Assembly (NCBI RefSeq): GCF_900143525.1
Contig: NZ_FREZ01000015.1
Span: 30,621-93,103 of the forward strand
DNA length: 62,483 nucleotides
From: Ruegeria sp. Alg231-54
GTDB lineage: Bacteria > Pseudomonadota > Alphaproteobacteria > Rhodobacterales > Rhodobacteraceae
Direction of reading: 5' to 3'
Shown here: piece after piece, positions 38,059-49,961 of the stretch
Position numbering within the stretch: the first letter of the stretch is position 1
How the letters are laid out: every line of letters starts with the position of its first letter
Made by a program: the position numbers and the translations under genes
The notes under the pieces: model-generated
Databases searched by the model: none
Told to the model about the DNA's origin: nothing
The model's input: the letters and a program-made list of their open reading frames with translations, nothing else

Positions 38059-39696
38059 ATGACACACGACCGCAACGGTGGCCCTGACAGGCCGCCCTTG
38101 GTTGCGCTCAGCGTCGCCAAGGTCGCTCTTTCGGTTCGGGCCAAGCTGCTGGTGGCTTTTCTAGGAATAACCGGTCTGCTGGTCTGTTTGGTGTTGTTCG
38201 GTCTATATGCCTTGCATCAGGCCAATCTGCGGTCCGAGACGATGATGCGCGATCAGGAGCGTATTGCGTTTTTTAATGACACCCACACGACGATCTCGAA
38301 CCTGAACACACATCTACTGTCCTTGTTCGTTCCGCAGAACCTGAAAGACTTTCCTCGTCAGAACGGAATTCTGGGAGCTTCTACGCGTTCGATACTTCAC
38401 GTTTCGGCGGCGCTGGAGCGTAACCTTGCCCTTGGTTTTCGCAGTTTCGGACAGCCGGGAATGCCGGATGCGCAGGCGATCGCGAACCTTCGATCTGACC
38501 TTCAGGACATTTTACCGGCACTCACTGAACTGCGCCGTCTGAACCGCGAAGGCGATCTGTTAGCCGCTGCGCAACACGGTATCGACCACATGTTCGAGCC
38601 GCTCCAAGCCATGCAGCGCGAGGCGTATACCGTGGCGCAGGATGTCGAACAGGAAGTGCGCGAACTGGCGAGGACAACAGAACAGGCATATTTGACCTCA
38701 CGCCTAAGCATCACGGCTGCGGCGATCGCAGCGATTGGGATTGCCCTTTTGTTGGGATATTCGATTTCGTCGTCCCTGTTGTGGCCGATCGAACGCATCC
38801 ACGCGGTGCTCAGCAAGCTGTCCCGGGGTGGGTTCGACAACCGGATTACGGTTCCCAATCGGGACGAACTGGGCGAGCTGGCAAACCACGTGAACCAAAC
38901 CAGCGAAAAACTGGGCGCGCTCTACGGTCAAGTCGAAGTGCAAAAAGCCCAGCTGGCCGATTTGAATGCAGCGCTGGAAACTCGGGTCGCCAACCAGATA
39001 GAAGAGATCGAGCGCACCAATCGTCTGAAACGTTTCTTGCCGGCGCAGGTGGCAGCGATGATTGTCGGCGCGACGGATGAGGCGGATGTCTTGAGAACCC
39101 GTAAGGCCGAGATCACGGTTCTTTTTGCTGATCTGCGCGGGTTCACGGCCTTCGCCACCGTTGCCAATGCGGATCAGGTTGTCGCGGCGCTCAACTCATT
39201 TCACGGCACTTGCGGGCCGCTTGTTGAGGCCTGCGGGGGAACATTGGAACGGTTTCTTGGCGACGGTTTGATGGTTTTGTTCGGCGCGCCGGTGCCGCTG
39301 GATGATGCTGCGCAGCGAGCCGTTGAACTGGCCCAGAAAATGCAAGTGGATGTTCGAAAGGCGATGGTCCCATACAGGGCCGGTATAGCGCAGCATGGTC
39401 TTGGCCTCGGCATTGGGATCGCAACGGGCGCAGCAACCTTGGGTCGGATTGGTTTTGAGGGTCGTCTGGATTACTCGGCCATCGGGCCTGCGCCCAATCT
39501 GGCGGCACGCCTGTGTGAAATCGCCAAGGACGGTCAGGTGCTTGTCTCAAATGCAACTGCGCGTCAGGTCCGGATAGATATGACCCCGGCGGGACCGTTC
39601 GATCTGAAAGGCATAGGAACCCGCGTTTCGGCCTTTGAATTGGCGCGTCTGGTCGAAAGCCGGGCGGCGCCTCACGTTTGTGCACCCTATCCCTGA
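38059..39696 (+). CDS. membrane class III adenylate/guanylate cyclase
   Basis: 545 residues from ATG 38059 (an upstream in-frame ATG adds 27 residues). Membrane segments at about 28-53 and 217-240 frame a periplasmic sensor of about 160 residues. A HAMP domain (240-290), coiled coil and class III cyclase domain follow. Metal-binding Asp358 (FADLRGF) and Asp402 (LGDGLMV) and transition-state Asn480/Arg484 are present. The base-reading residues are unusual: Arg398 where Lys is usual and Pro477 in IGPAPN where Asp or Thr is usual. Substrate (ATP or GTP) cannot be called. It starts 121 bases after the Crp/Fnr regulator stop on the same strand. Confidence 0.85.
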   Translation: MTHDRNGGPDRPPLVALSVAKVALSVRAKLLVAFLGITGLLVCLVLFGLYALHQANLRSETMMRDQERIAFFNDTHTTISNLNTHLLSLFVPQNLKDFPRQNGILGASTRSILHVSAALERNLALGFRSFGQPGMPDAQAIANLRSDLQDILPALTELRRLNREGDLLAAAQHGIDHMFEPLQAMQREAYTVAQDVEQEVRELARTTEQAYLTSRLSITAAAIAAIGIALLLGYSISSSLLWPIERIHAVLSKLSRGGFDNRITVPNRDELGELANHVNQTSEKLGALYGQVEVQKAQLADLNAALETRVANQIEEIERTNRLKRFLPAQVAAMIVGATDEADVLRTRKAEITVLFADLRGFTAFATVANADQVVAALNSFHGTCGPLVEACGGTLERFLGDGLMVLFGAPVPLDDAAQRAVELAQKMQVDVRKAMVPYRAGIAQHGLGLGIGIATGAATLGRIGFEGRLDYSAIGPAPNLAARLCEIAKDGQVLVSNATARQVRIDMTPAGPFDLKGIGTRVSAFELARLVESRAAPHVCAPYP

Positions 39697-39931
39697 CAAA
39701 TGCAGGGAGTTGCGCCCGTCGTAACTTCAAAAGACGGGGGCAGGCGGTAATGTGCCAACGATAAGCGCGCCTGCAAGCTAATAGACCGAGCCAACCAAAA
39801 CGGTTTCAGCGCCCGAGCTGATGACGGTCCAATGGGAACGGCAACTCACCCGATGCGTGGGTCAGCGAGTGTGTTTGATTTGAGGTGAGTGTGACGAACC
39901 GACTGTTTGCCGGGGCGCGGTCCTTTTCATC
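39697..39931. other. cyclase / GlxA-like intergenic gap
   Basis: 235 bases between the convergent cyclase and GlxA-like genes. I see no gene and no clear terminator. Confidence 0.4.
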
Positions 39932-40927
39932 CTACCTGACGGATAATTGTCCCGCAAAGCGTTGATTTCGGATGTCGTCCGGGGATGTCTTGTAGTGGGC
40001 GCGAAAGGCGCGACCCAGAGCGACGGCAGAAGAAAATCCGGTGGCCGCCGAAATCTCTCGCTGCGACAGATCCGTTGTCCGAAGCAACGTGTCAGCCCGT
40101 TCCAGACGCAGCTCTCTGTACGTTGTCAAAAGCTTTGTGCCGGTTCTGTTCAGGAACCGACGCTGCAACTGTCGGGTAGACGTACCCAGTATTTGCGCCA
40201 GATCAGAGATCCGCAATGGCTCCTCAAGATTATCACTCATCGTTTCGATGGCTCGTCGCACTTGTGGATCGGCCTCGGACCTTTGGAAAAGCCGGATTGC
40301 AAGATGGCTCTTGGCGGTCTTTTTTGGCTCGGACAGGCCGATGTATCCGCGCAGAGTGTCTGCGAGGTGCTCTCCGTGATCGATCGACACGAAATTGGAC
40401 AACAACCGTAATGCGCTTAACCGGGTCGATGCGCTGTGCAAACGGTTATCATAGGCTAAGTGGGTACCCGATCCATCTTCGATCAGTCCGATTTCCTGCG
40501 CTGCGGCCGTGAAGTTGGGATGCACCGCGGCGACTGTTTTTTCTGCCCGCCCGATCTGAGCAAGCAGCAAAACGGCGCTGCCGACAAGTATTGTGCGCGA
40601 CGACAGGTTCACAACCTGTGAGGTCCAGGTTTTCTCAGAGTCATCCAACCGCCAGTTTTCGTGGATATCCCCCCAAAACAGTGCCGTTCGCCCAGACCAG
40701 TACAGCGGCCCTTCGACCGGGTCTTTAGCCAACCTGCGAATGTTGATGATGTAAGAATGATGTTCGACCAACCTGTTCAAGGCATCAAAGAAATCCAGGA
40801 CGATCTGTGCAGATGCTTCGGTGTCCGCGCCAGAGAGGACAACATCGACGTGATGATTTCTGTTGGGTGTTTGCCTGGCAACGCAGGCTTGCCGTGAACG
40901 GGCATTTTTGAGGACATAGTGTTTCAT
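39932..40927 (-). CDS. GlxA-family AraC-type regulator
   Basis: 331 residues from ATG 40927 with GGAGGAAC upstream. An N-terminal DJ-1/PfpI-like domain (VNLSSRTILVGSAVLLLAQI) is followed by two AraC helix-turn-helix motifs (RISDLAQILGTSTRQLQRRF and SQREISAATGFSSAVALGRA). GlxA-type regulators often control metabolism of quaternary amines, glycine betaine or related one-carbon compounds. It lies directly downstream of the glycine cleavage operon on the same strand, past a strong hairpin, so it may have its own promoter. A link to glycine metabolism is positional inference. Confidence 0.82.
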   Translation of the reverse strand: MKHYVLKNARSRQACVARQTPNRNHHVDVVLSGADTEASAQIVLDFFDALNRLVEHHSYIINIRRLAKDPVEGPLYWSGRTALFWGDIHENWRLDDSEKTWTSQVVNLSSRTILVGSAVLLLAQIGRAEKTVAAVHPNFTAAAQEIGLIEDGSGTHLAYDNRLHSASTRLSALRLLSNFVSIDHGEHLADTLRGYIGLSEPKKTAKSHLAIRLFQRSEADPQVRRAIETMSDNLEEPLRISDLAQILGTSTRQLQRRFLNRTGTKLLTTYRELRLERADTLLRTTDLSQREISAATGFSSAVALGRAFRAHYKTSPDDIRNQRFAGQLSVR

Positions 40928-40984
40928 TGTTCCTCCACCTGATGGTCTTCGGCTTTGCCCTTCGGGGCACCGCACATTTCTTAT

Positions 40985-41014
40985 GGCCGACCCCCATAGT
41001 TTCGGGGGTCGGTC
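40985..41014 (-). terminator. strong hairpin after gcvP
   Basis: GGCCGACCCCC pairs with GGGGGTCGGTC (11 bp with one G-T pair), 8-base loop, 16 bases after the gcvP stop. It separates gcv from the GlxA-like gene. The flank is not U-rich. Confidence 0.7.
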
Positions 41015-41030
41015 GTGAGTTTCAGCCCGC

Positions 41031-43886
<2,856 letters not shown>

Positions 43887-43929
43887 AGGTCATGCTCCTC
43901 AGGGAATGTCTCGCCCGGCCGCTCTGGCA

Positions 43930-43966
43930 GGAGCCTCCGGCGGGGATATTTTTAGCCAGATGAAGG
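43930..43966 (+). repeat. REP-like intergenic element between gcvH and gcvP
   Basis: GGAGCCTCCGGCGGG followed by an A/T-rich stretch and GCCAGATGAAG. The pattern resembles repetitive intergenic elements I recall from roseobacter genomes. Its 15-base core recurs in reverse at 35526-35540. Genome-wide copy number is not visible here. Confidence 0.5.
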
Positions 43967-43998
43967 GGCGGATCCGCGAAAGGACCCGCCGTTTGGGT

Positions 43999-44364
43999 TT
44001 ACCCGATCAGGGCCTTGTAGCCGTCCAGATCCATCAGATCTTCCAGCTGCGCGGCATCCGCGATCTTGATCTTGTAGATCCAGGCTTCACCCTCGGGGTC
44101 TTCGTTCAGCGCGCCGGGGTTGTCGGCCAGCGCTTCGTTGACCTCGGTGATCTCGCCATCGACCGGGGCGTAGAGCTCGGACGCGGCCTTGACGGATTCG
44201 ATCACGCCGATCTCGCCGCCTTTTTCGAACTCGTCGCCTGCTTCCTGCTGCTCCACGAACACCACGTCGCCCAGCTGTTCAGCCGCGTGCTTGGTGATGC
44301 CCAGAGTGGCCGTGTCGCCTTCGACGGTCAGCCATTCATGCTCTTCGGAATAATAGGTTGCCAT
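43999..44364 (-). CDS. gcvH: Glycine cleavage system H protein
   Basis: 121 residues, lipoyl-carrier fold. The lipoylated Lys is Lys59 in GVIESVKAASELYAPV. It shuttles the aminomethyl group from P- to T-protein. It sits between gcvT and gcvP, 19 bases after gcvT. Confidence 0.97.
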   Translation of the reverse strand: MATYYSEEHEWLTVEGDTATLGITKHAAEQLGDVVFVEQQEAGDEFEKGGEIGVIESVKAASELYAPVDGEITEVNEALADNPGALNEDPEGEAWIYKIKIADAAQLEDLMDLDGYKALIG

Positions 44365-44383
44365 GTTTGTCTCTCTCCTGACT

Positions 44384-45481
44384 TCAACGCTTGTAATTCT
44401 GTTTGACGAAGGGCAGCGCCACGATCTGCGCCGGCTGTGGCTTGCCCCGGATGATCAGGTTCACCGTCTCGCCCGGCTCACCGTGGCCCTTGGAAACATA
44501 GCCCATCGCCACCGGTCCGCCGACCGTGGGGCCAAATACGCCCGAGGTGATCTGACCGATCGTATTGCCCTCGGCGCACTGGATTTCCACGCCCTGACGC
44601 GCTGGTGCGCGGCCATCGGGCTTGATGCCAACCAGCTTTTTAGCAGGGCCTTCGGCCAGTTCCTTCTGCACGCGGTCTGCGCCCGGAAAGCCGCCTTCTT
44701 CCTTGCGGCGCTTCTGGATCGCCCAGCCGAGGCTGGCCTCAATCGGCGAGGTGCTCTGGTCGATGTCATTGCCATAGAGGCACAGACCCGCCTCCAGCCG
44801 CAGGCTGTCGCGCGCGCCCAGACCGGCCGCTTCGCAATCCTCATGCGCCAGGAAGGCTTTCGAAACTTCGATCGCCTTGTCCTCGGGGATCGAGATCTCA
44901 TATCCGTCCTCACCGGTGTAGCCCAGACGCGAGATGCGGCAGTCTACGCCGTTGATCGGGGCCTCAGTGGTTTCCATGAACTTCAGGTCGCGGGCGGCAG
45001 GGCACAGATCCCCAACCACGTTTTCCGCCGCAGGGCCTTGCACCGCCACCAGCGCGCGGTCAAAGATCTCGACCACTTCGACGCCGTCAAGGTGTTCACG
45101 CATATGCGGAATGTCCTGATGACGCAGCGCTGCATTCACCACCACGAAATAGTAATCCCCCGCATTCGACACGATCAAATCGTCCATGATCCCGCCATCC
45201 GCGTTGGTAAAGAAACCGTACCGCGCCTTGCCCGGCTTCAGGGTCGCGTAGGCCTGCGGGCACAGAGCTTCCAGCTTCTCACCCACATTCTCACCGCGCA
45301 GGATCACCTGGCCCATATGAGACACATCAAACAACGCCGCCTTCTCACGACACTGCTTATGTTCCCCCATAATCCCCAAAGGATACTGAACAGGCATCTC
45401 CCACCCAGCAAAATCAACCAACTTACCTCCCAACTCAACGTGCAAAGAATGCAATGGGGTGCGTTTGGGTGCGTCAGACAT
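44384..45481 (-). CDS. gcvT: Aminomethyltransferase, T-protein
   Basis: 365 residues. KTPLHSLHVELGGKLVDFAG-like start, GEDGYEISIPEDKAIE and GLGARDSLRLEAGLCLYGND are T-protein signatures for folate and substrate binding. It transfers the methylene group to tetrahydrofolate and releases ammonia. First gene of the gcv operon; divergent from the histidine phosphatase operon across 367 bases. Confidence 0.96.
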   Translation of the reverse strand: MSDAPKRTPLHSLHVELGGKLVDFAGWEMPVQYPLGIMGEHKQCREKAALFDVSHMGQVILRGENVGEKLEALCPQAYATLKPGKARYGFFTNADGGIMDDLIVSNAGDYYFVVVNAALRHQDIPHMREHLDGVEVVEIFDRALVAVQGPAAENVVGDLCPAARDLKFMETTEAPINGVDCRISRLGYTGEDGYEISIPEDKAIEVSKAFLAHEDCEAAGLGARDSLRLEAGLCLYGNDIDQSTSPIEASLGWAIQKRRKEEGGFPGADRVQKELAEGPAKKLVGIKPDGRAPARQGVEIQCAEGNTIGQITSGVFGPTVGGPVAMGYVSKGHGEPGETVNLIIRGKPQPAQIVALPFVKQNYKR

Positions 45482-45848
45482 GGCAGAGACCTTTCCTAAG
45501 ACCTTGGCAACATTGCCGCATGGATTGCAACGTTATCTCTGTATTGTCGCCAATTGACACCAAGGTTCCTAGGACTGTGCAGCGAGTCAACAGGCTTCGA
45601 CTGCTGGCGGTCTTTTGGTCCCCCGAGGGCGGCGTTGCAGAGGCATGTATACGGCCGCATGCAGCGACCTTGTATCCTATAGGAAACTTTTTTCCGTTAG
45701 GCAACATCGCATGCGACGTGCCATGGGCAAATTTCTGCGGCGAACAAAAGACAGCCGAGCCATCAAACTGATTTTTAGCCGCTTTCTGCTAAAGGGCTCT
45801 GGCACCAACCCTGAACCTACCCTAAGACTTCGCGCAAGAGGGGACGCA
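45482..45848. other. divergent promoter region of gcv and lysine operons
   Basis: 367 bases with no convincing gene. I looked for a glycine riboswitch on the gcvT side and did not find its core. An imperfect inverted repeat TGTC-N7-GACA lies at about 45546-45560 and could be an operator. AGAGGGG precedes the downstream plus-strand start. Confidence 0.45.
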
Positions 45849-46499
45849 ATGGCACATATCACACTGGTGCGTCACGGGCAGGCCAACACCACCGCACGTG
45901 ACGAAGTAAACTATGACAAGCTCAGCGATCTGGGCCATCAGCAAGCCCGTTGGCTGGGCGCGCATCTGCAGAACACACAAGCGTTCTACCCGCGCGTCTA
46001 TTGCGGAACCCTGTCGCGCCATGTGGAAACCGCCGCCAGCATGGGACTGCCCGAACCTACCCGTGATCCACGCCTCAATGAGATCGAATACTTCAACATT
46101 GCGAAATTGTATGAAGAGCAACATGGCATCCCCGTACCGACCGACCGGGAAGGGTTTGTCGACCATCTGCCCCGAACTTTTGCCGCATGGGCCAGAGGCG
46201 AGATCGAGGAAACGCCCGAGACCTTTGAGGAGTTCGAAACACGCGTCTCGGACGCTTTGCGCGATATCGGAACCGAGGGCGGGCCAGCGATTGTCGTGAC
46301 ATCGGGCGGGTTGATTTCGATGGTGGTTCGGCAGGCGATGGGACTGGACATACAGGCGATGGCGCGGGTGGCTCTTGCCATCATGAACACCTCAATGCAT
46401 CGTCTGCACCCGATAGGCGCGCAGTTGAGCCCGGTTCTGTTCAACGCAGTCCCGCATCTGGAAGCGCCAGACAGGCAGTTTGCCCAAACGCATCTGTAA
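45849..46499 (+). CDS. histidine phosphatase superfamily protein
   Basis: 216 residues from ATG 45849 (AGAGGGG upstream); the frame is open much earlier but without a ribosome site. ITLVRHGQANTT is the RHG catalytic motif, and LNEIEYFN follows the family pattern of the proton donor. Members dephosphorylate small metabolites or proteins; substrate unknown. First gene of a plus-strand run with a GST, two saccharopine dehydrogenases and a SemiSWEET. Confidence 0.85.
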   Translation: MAHITLVRHGQANTTARDEVNYDKLSDLGHQQARWLGAHLQNTQAFYPRVYCGTLSRHVETAASMGLPEPTRDPRLNEIEYFNIAKLYEEQHGIPVPTDREGFVDHLPRTFAAWARGEIEETPETFEEFETRVSDALRDIGTEGGPAIVVTSGGLISMVVRQAMGLDIQAMARVALAIMNTSMHRLHPIGAQLSPVLFNAVPHLEAPDRQFAQTHL

Positions 46500-46520
46500 T
46501 CCAAGCCCGGAGGCACTCTG

Positions 46521-47135
46521 ATGCAGCTTTATTATGCACCCCGCACCATTTCGATCGCCGTTGCCATCGCCTTGGAGGAGGCCGGCCTGGACTATGAAGC
46601 GGTACGTCTGGACTTCGCCGAAGGCGACCAGACCAAACCGGCCTACAAACAGATCAATCCAAAAGGCCGTGTGCCTGCATTGGCGGTTGATGGCGGTATC
46701 CTGACTGAAACAGGGGCGTTGCTGGAATATGTCGCTACGGTTGCGCCTGACGCAAATCTTGTCCCCGCCGATCCTGTCATGGCGGCCCGTATGCGCGAAG
46801 TGATGTATTATCTGGCCTCGACCATGCATGTGAACCACGCACACAAGCTGCGCGGGGCCCGTTGGGCCGACAAGAAAGCCAGCTGGAAAGACATGACCGC
46901 CAAGGTCGCCCAGACCATGACCACGTCCTGTGAGTACATCGTATCAAACGGATTGCGCGGGCCCTTTGTGTTGGGCGATACGGTCTCGCTGGCGGACGCC
47001 TATCTGTACGTGGTGTGCAGCTGGCTGGAAGGTGACGGTGTGGACGTGTCGGCCTTTCCCAAAATCCTCGCTTTCCGCGAGGCGATGGAGGCGCGCGCCT
47101 CGGTTCAGGCGGTGCGCGCCGCCGGGATGATTTGA
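46521..47135 (+). CDS. glutathione S-transferase family protein
   Basis: 204 residues. The N-terminal thioredoxin-like fold (MQLYYAPRTISIAVAIALEE; KINPKGRVPAL-type motif INPKGRVPALAVDGG, then LTETGALLEY) binds glutathione. A helical C-terminal domain follows. Ser or Tyr as the catalytic residue is not certain. It lies 21 bases after the phosphatase and just before a saccharopine dehydrogenase, so a stress or detoxifying role in that unit is possible. Confidence 0.88.
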   Translation: MQLYYAPRTISIAVAIALEEAGLDYEAVRLDFAEGDQTKPAYKQINPKGRVPALAVDGGILTETGALLEYVATVAPDANLVPADPVMAARMREVMYYLASTMHVNHAHKLRGARWADKKASWKDMTAKVAQTMTTSCEYIVSNGLRGPFVLGDTVSLADAYLYVVCSWLEGDGVDVSAFPKILAFREAMEARASVQAVRAAGMI

Positions 47136-47149
47136 GTAAAGGACGACGC

Positions 47150-48196
47150 ATGACACATCTTTGGGTCCGGGCAGAGCAACGCCCGAATGAAGAACGGGTT
47201 GGATTGACCCCAGAAGGCGCGGCGTCCCTGATTGCGGCAGGCATCCGGGTAACCGTCGAGGAAAGCCATGTCCGCGCTATTCCGATAGACGGCTACAAAA
47301 ACGCAGGCTGCGAGATTGCGCCCGAGAATTCCTGGCCCGATGCCCCCCTTGATGCCATCGTCTTTGGTTTGAAGGAATTGCCAGAGGACGGCACCCCCCT
47401 GCCCCATCGCCACATCATGTTCGGCCACGCCTATAAGGGTCAGCATTCTGGCCGCGCCCTACTGCAGCGGTTCAAGGCCGGGGGCGGAACGCTTTATGAT
47501 CTGGAATACCTTGTGGACGAGAACGGCCGTCGCGTCGCGGCCTTCGGGTATTGGGCTGGTTATGCTGGCGCAGCTGTCACCCTGAAAGCATGGGCGGCGC
47601 AGCAACGGAATGAGGAATGCCCGCCCATTGGTGTGTATTCGGGCAAGGACGCGCTGAATGCTGAATTACTGGCCGAGTTGAACGCCACAGGCGCCAATCG
47701 TCCCTGCGCCATCGTGATCGGCGCGCTGGGTCGCGTGGGTGCAGGCGCCGCCGACCTGTGCGAGGCCATGGGCGTCAGTGTCACCAAATGGGACATGGCT
47801 GAAACCGCCAGCGGCGGGCCTTTCCCCGAAATTCTGGAACATGACCTGTTTCTGAACTGCATTTTTGCCCGCCCGGGCACCCCGATCTTTGTTCCGCGAG
47901 AGTCGCTGACCAGCCAGCGTAACCTGACCGCCATTGGTGATGTCGCCTGCGACCCGGACAGCGATTACAACCCGGTACCCGTTTACGACCGCGCCACCAC
48001 GTGGGACGCCCCCGCCTTGCGCGTCGCGTCGGATCCGGTGATGGATGTCATGGCAATCGACAATCTGCCCTCGATGCTGCCAGTCGAAAGCTCGGAAGAC
48101 TATGCCGCGCAATTGCTGACAACTCTGCTGACGTTGAAAGAGATCGAAAGCGGTGTTTGGGGTCGAGCACAGGACGAGTTTCGCAAACATGTCTGA
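47150..48196 (+). CDS. saccharopine dehydrogenase (NAD+, L-lysine-forming type)
   Basis: 348 residues from ATG 47150 (AAAGGACG upstream). It matches the LYS1-like group: RPNEERVGLTPEGAASLIAA near the N-terminus, FGHAYKGQHSGRALL, and the nucleotide-binding region CAIVIGALGRVGAGAADL. The enzyme interconverts lysine plus 2-oxoglutarate and saccharopine. With the second saccharopine enzyme downstream it would handle lysine through the saccharopine path, most likely catabolically in a marine heterotroph (inference). Confidence 0.87.
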   Translation: MTHLWVRAEQRPNEERVGLTPEGAASLIAAGIRVTVEESHVRAIPIDGYKNAGCEIAPENSWPDAPLDAIVFGLKELPEDGTPLPHRHIMFGHAYKGQHSGRALLQRFKAGGGTLYDLEYLVDENGRRVAAFGYWAGYAGAAVTLKAWAAQQRNEECPPIGVYSGKDALNAELLAELNATGANRPCAIVIGALGRVGAGAADLCEAMGVSVTKWDMAETASGGPFPEILEHDLFLNCIFARPGTPIFVPRESLTSQRNLTAIGDVACDPDSDYNPVPVYDRATTWDAPALRVASDPVMDVMAIDNLPSMLPVESSEDYAAQLLTTLLTLKEIESGVWGRAQDEFRKHV

Positions 48197-48208
48197 GCCG
48201 GTGCACAC

Positions 48209-48457
48209 ATGGAATACTTGATCGGCGGTGCGGCAGCGGTTCTTGGTACGATCTGCTGGCTACCGCAGACCCTGAAAACGTGGCGTAGCCGCGAAACCAA
48301 GGACCTGTCTCTGCCTGCAAACCTGCTGATCCTGACAACACTGACATTGTGGTTGGCCTACGGATTAATGATCGCTGCATGGCCTCTGATCCTGGGCAAC
48401 GTGATATCGATCCTTCTTGTCGGTGCGATCGTGATCGCGAAACTGAAATTCGGCTGA
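48209..48457 (+). CDS. SemiSWEET-type PQ-loop transporter
   Basis: 82 residues with three predicted helices. The motif TICWLPQTLKTWRSRETKDLS contains the LPQ loop of the SemiSWEET/MtN3 family. These small proteins form dimers that move sugars by facilitated diffusion; here it lies between the two saccharopine dehydrogenase genes (13 bases after the first, 22 before the second). A substrate linked to lysine breakdown is a guess from position. It is complete and has a plausible ATG. Confidence 0.85.
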   Translation: MEYLIGGAAAVLGTICWLPQTLKTWRSRETKDLSLPANLLILTTLTLWLAYGLMIAAWPLILGNVISILLVGAIVIAKLKFG

Positions 48458-48479
48458 ACAGCCATAGAGGAGCTTAAGC

Positions 48480-49622
48480 ATGACCATCCATTGGTGTGGC
48501 ACCGGCCTGTCGGCCATCCCCGGCCTGCGTCGCCTGATTGAAGGCGGGCACAAGGTCACTGTCTGGAACCGGACCATTGAAAAGGCCAAGGCCGAAATCG
48601 GAGACCTGACCGACGACATTCGTGCCTTTGACATCGACGCACTGGGCGCAGTGCTGGAAAAAGGCGACGTTATCGTCTCAATGCTGCCGGGCGATTGGCA
48701 CGTTCCGCTGGCGGAACTTGCGATTTCCAAAGAGGCCAATTTTGTCTCATCCTCTTACATTGCGCCCGAGATGCGCGCATTGGATGACAAGGCCCGCGAG
48801 GCCGGTGTGGCGCTGGTGAATGAGGTCGGGCTTGATCCGGGTATTGACCACCTGATGGCACACGCCCTGATCGCCGATTATCGCGCCTCGGACGCGTTTG
48901 ATGCGCAGAACCACCTGAGCTTTATCTCGTATTGCGGCGGCATTCCGAAGAACCCCAACCCGTTCCGCTACAAGTTCAGCTGGTCGCCTTTGGGTGTGCT
49001 CAAAGCGCTGCGTTCACCGTCGAAGTCGATCCGCGATTATGCGCCGCTGGATGTCGCGCGCCCATGGGATGCAATCAGCAGCTATATCGCCCCCCTGCCA
49101 ACACCTGAAAGCTTCGAGGTCTATCCGAACCGCGACTCTCTGCCTTTCATGGAAGAATATCAGTTCGAGGATCACTGGACCGTCAAGGAATTCGTCCGCG
49201 GCACCTTGCGCCTGAATGGCTGGGCCGATGCGTGGTCGGATGTGTTCAGCGAGATTGAAACCCTGTCCGGACCCGAGGGAGACGCGCGCCTGAAGGAAAT
49301 GTCGGACCAGTTCTGGGACGAAAACGCCTATGACGAAGGGGAACCGGACCGTGTGGTTCTGTGCGTAGGACTGAAGGCCGAGAAAGACGGAACACCCGTC
49401 TGGCACAAAACCTATGTCATGGACGCCTGGGGCGACGCGCGCGGCACGGCAATGGCGCGACTGGTGTCTATCCCGGTCTCGCTGGCGGTCGAAGCGGTCC
49501 TGAATCGTGCGATCGCCGTCGGTGTCCATGCAGCACCCAGCGATCCAAAACTGGTGCAGGGCTGGATGGCCGAGATCGACAAGCTGGCGCAGCATTTACA
49601 GGTGGTCGATCACACTGCCTAA
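48480..49622 (+). CDS. saccharopine dehydrogenase (L-glutamate-forming type)
   Basis: 380 residues. An N-terminal Rossmann-like part (MTIHWCGTGLSAIPGLRRLI) and the conserved NEVGLDPGIDHLMAH loop, then SFISYCGGIPKNPNPFRYKF, match the C-terminal half of LYS9-like enzymes. It splits saccharopine to glutamate and 2-aminoadipate semialdehyde. GAGGAGC lies upstream. A terminator follows at 49632. Confidence 0.88.
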   Translation: MTIHWCGTGLSAIPGLRRLIEGGHKVTVWNRTIEKAKAEIGDLTDDIRAFDIDALGAVLEKGDVIVSMLPGDWHVPLAELAISKEANFVSSSYIAPEMRALDDKAREAGVALVNEVGLDPGIDHLMAHALIADYRASDAFDAQNHLSFISYCGGIPKNPNPFRYKFSWSPLGVLKALRSPSKSIRDYAPLDVARPWDAISSYIAPLPTPESFEVYPNRDSLPFMEEYQFEDHWTVKEFVRGTLRLNGWADAWSDVFSEIETLSGPEGDARLKEMSDQFWDENAYDEGEPDRVVLCVGLKAEKDGTPVWHKTYVMDAWGDARGTAMARLVSIPVSLAVEAVLNRAIAVGVHAAPSDPKLVQGWMAEIDKLAQHLQVVDHTA

Positions 49623-49631
49623 ATTCGCATT

Positions 49632-49665
49632 AAAAAGCCACTCCTGTATGTCGGAGTGGCTTTTA
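49632..49665 (+). terminator. bidirectional intrinsic terminator
   Basis: AAAAGCCACTCC pairs with GGAGTGGCTTTT (12 bp), 8-base loop, with A and T tracts at both ends. It sits between the saccharopine operon and the convergent DUF1127 gene. Confidence 0.9.
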
Positions 49666-49710
49666 TCTTCGTCTCTGTCGCCGGTATCAAACTCGGCTAT
49701 CGCCACAGCT

Positions 49711-49914
49711 TCAGGTGAACCGTTGGATCGTATCGTCAAGATCGCTGCGGTTTATGCCCAGCTCGGACAGTTCCTGATCGGAAAAGCTGTCCAAATACTG
49801 TGCGGCCCGCACGATATCGGCGCTGATCGCACGTAGTTGCATGGCGCGGTCGAACAATTGCAGGGCACTGGTCGTGGGCGTCAATTGCTTGCTTGGCGGG
49901 ATGACATCAAACAT
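49711..49914 (-). CDS. DUF1127-like short protein
   Basis: 67 residues. The tail (YLDSFSDQELSELGINRSDL) resembles the DUF1127 motif, a small Arg-containing element of alphaproteobacteria implicated in stress and phosphate or RNA-related physiology. A second such gene follows upstream at 49962-50189. Independent function is not known. Confidence 0.7.
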   Translation of the reverse strand: MFDVIPPSKQLTPTTSALQLFDRAMQLRAISADIVRAAQYLDSFSDQELSELGINRSDLDDTIQRFT

Positions 49915-49961
49915 GGGTACTACCTCATAACTGGTTACGCGGGTTCTTTTTCGGCACTTGG

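Noticed and set aside
45482..45848. Glycine riboswitch upstream of gcvT
   Set aside because: I searched by eye for the core of the class and did not see it on the minus strand; only an imperfect inverted repeat was found.
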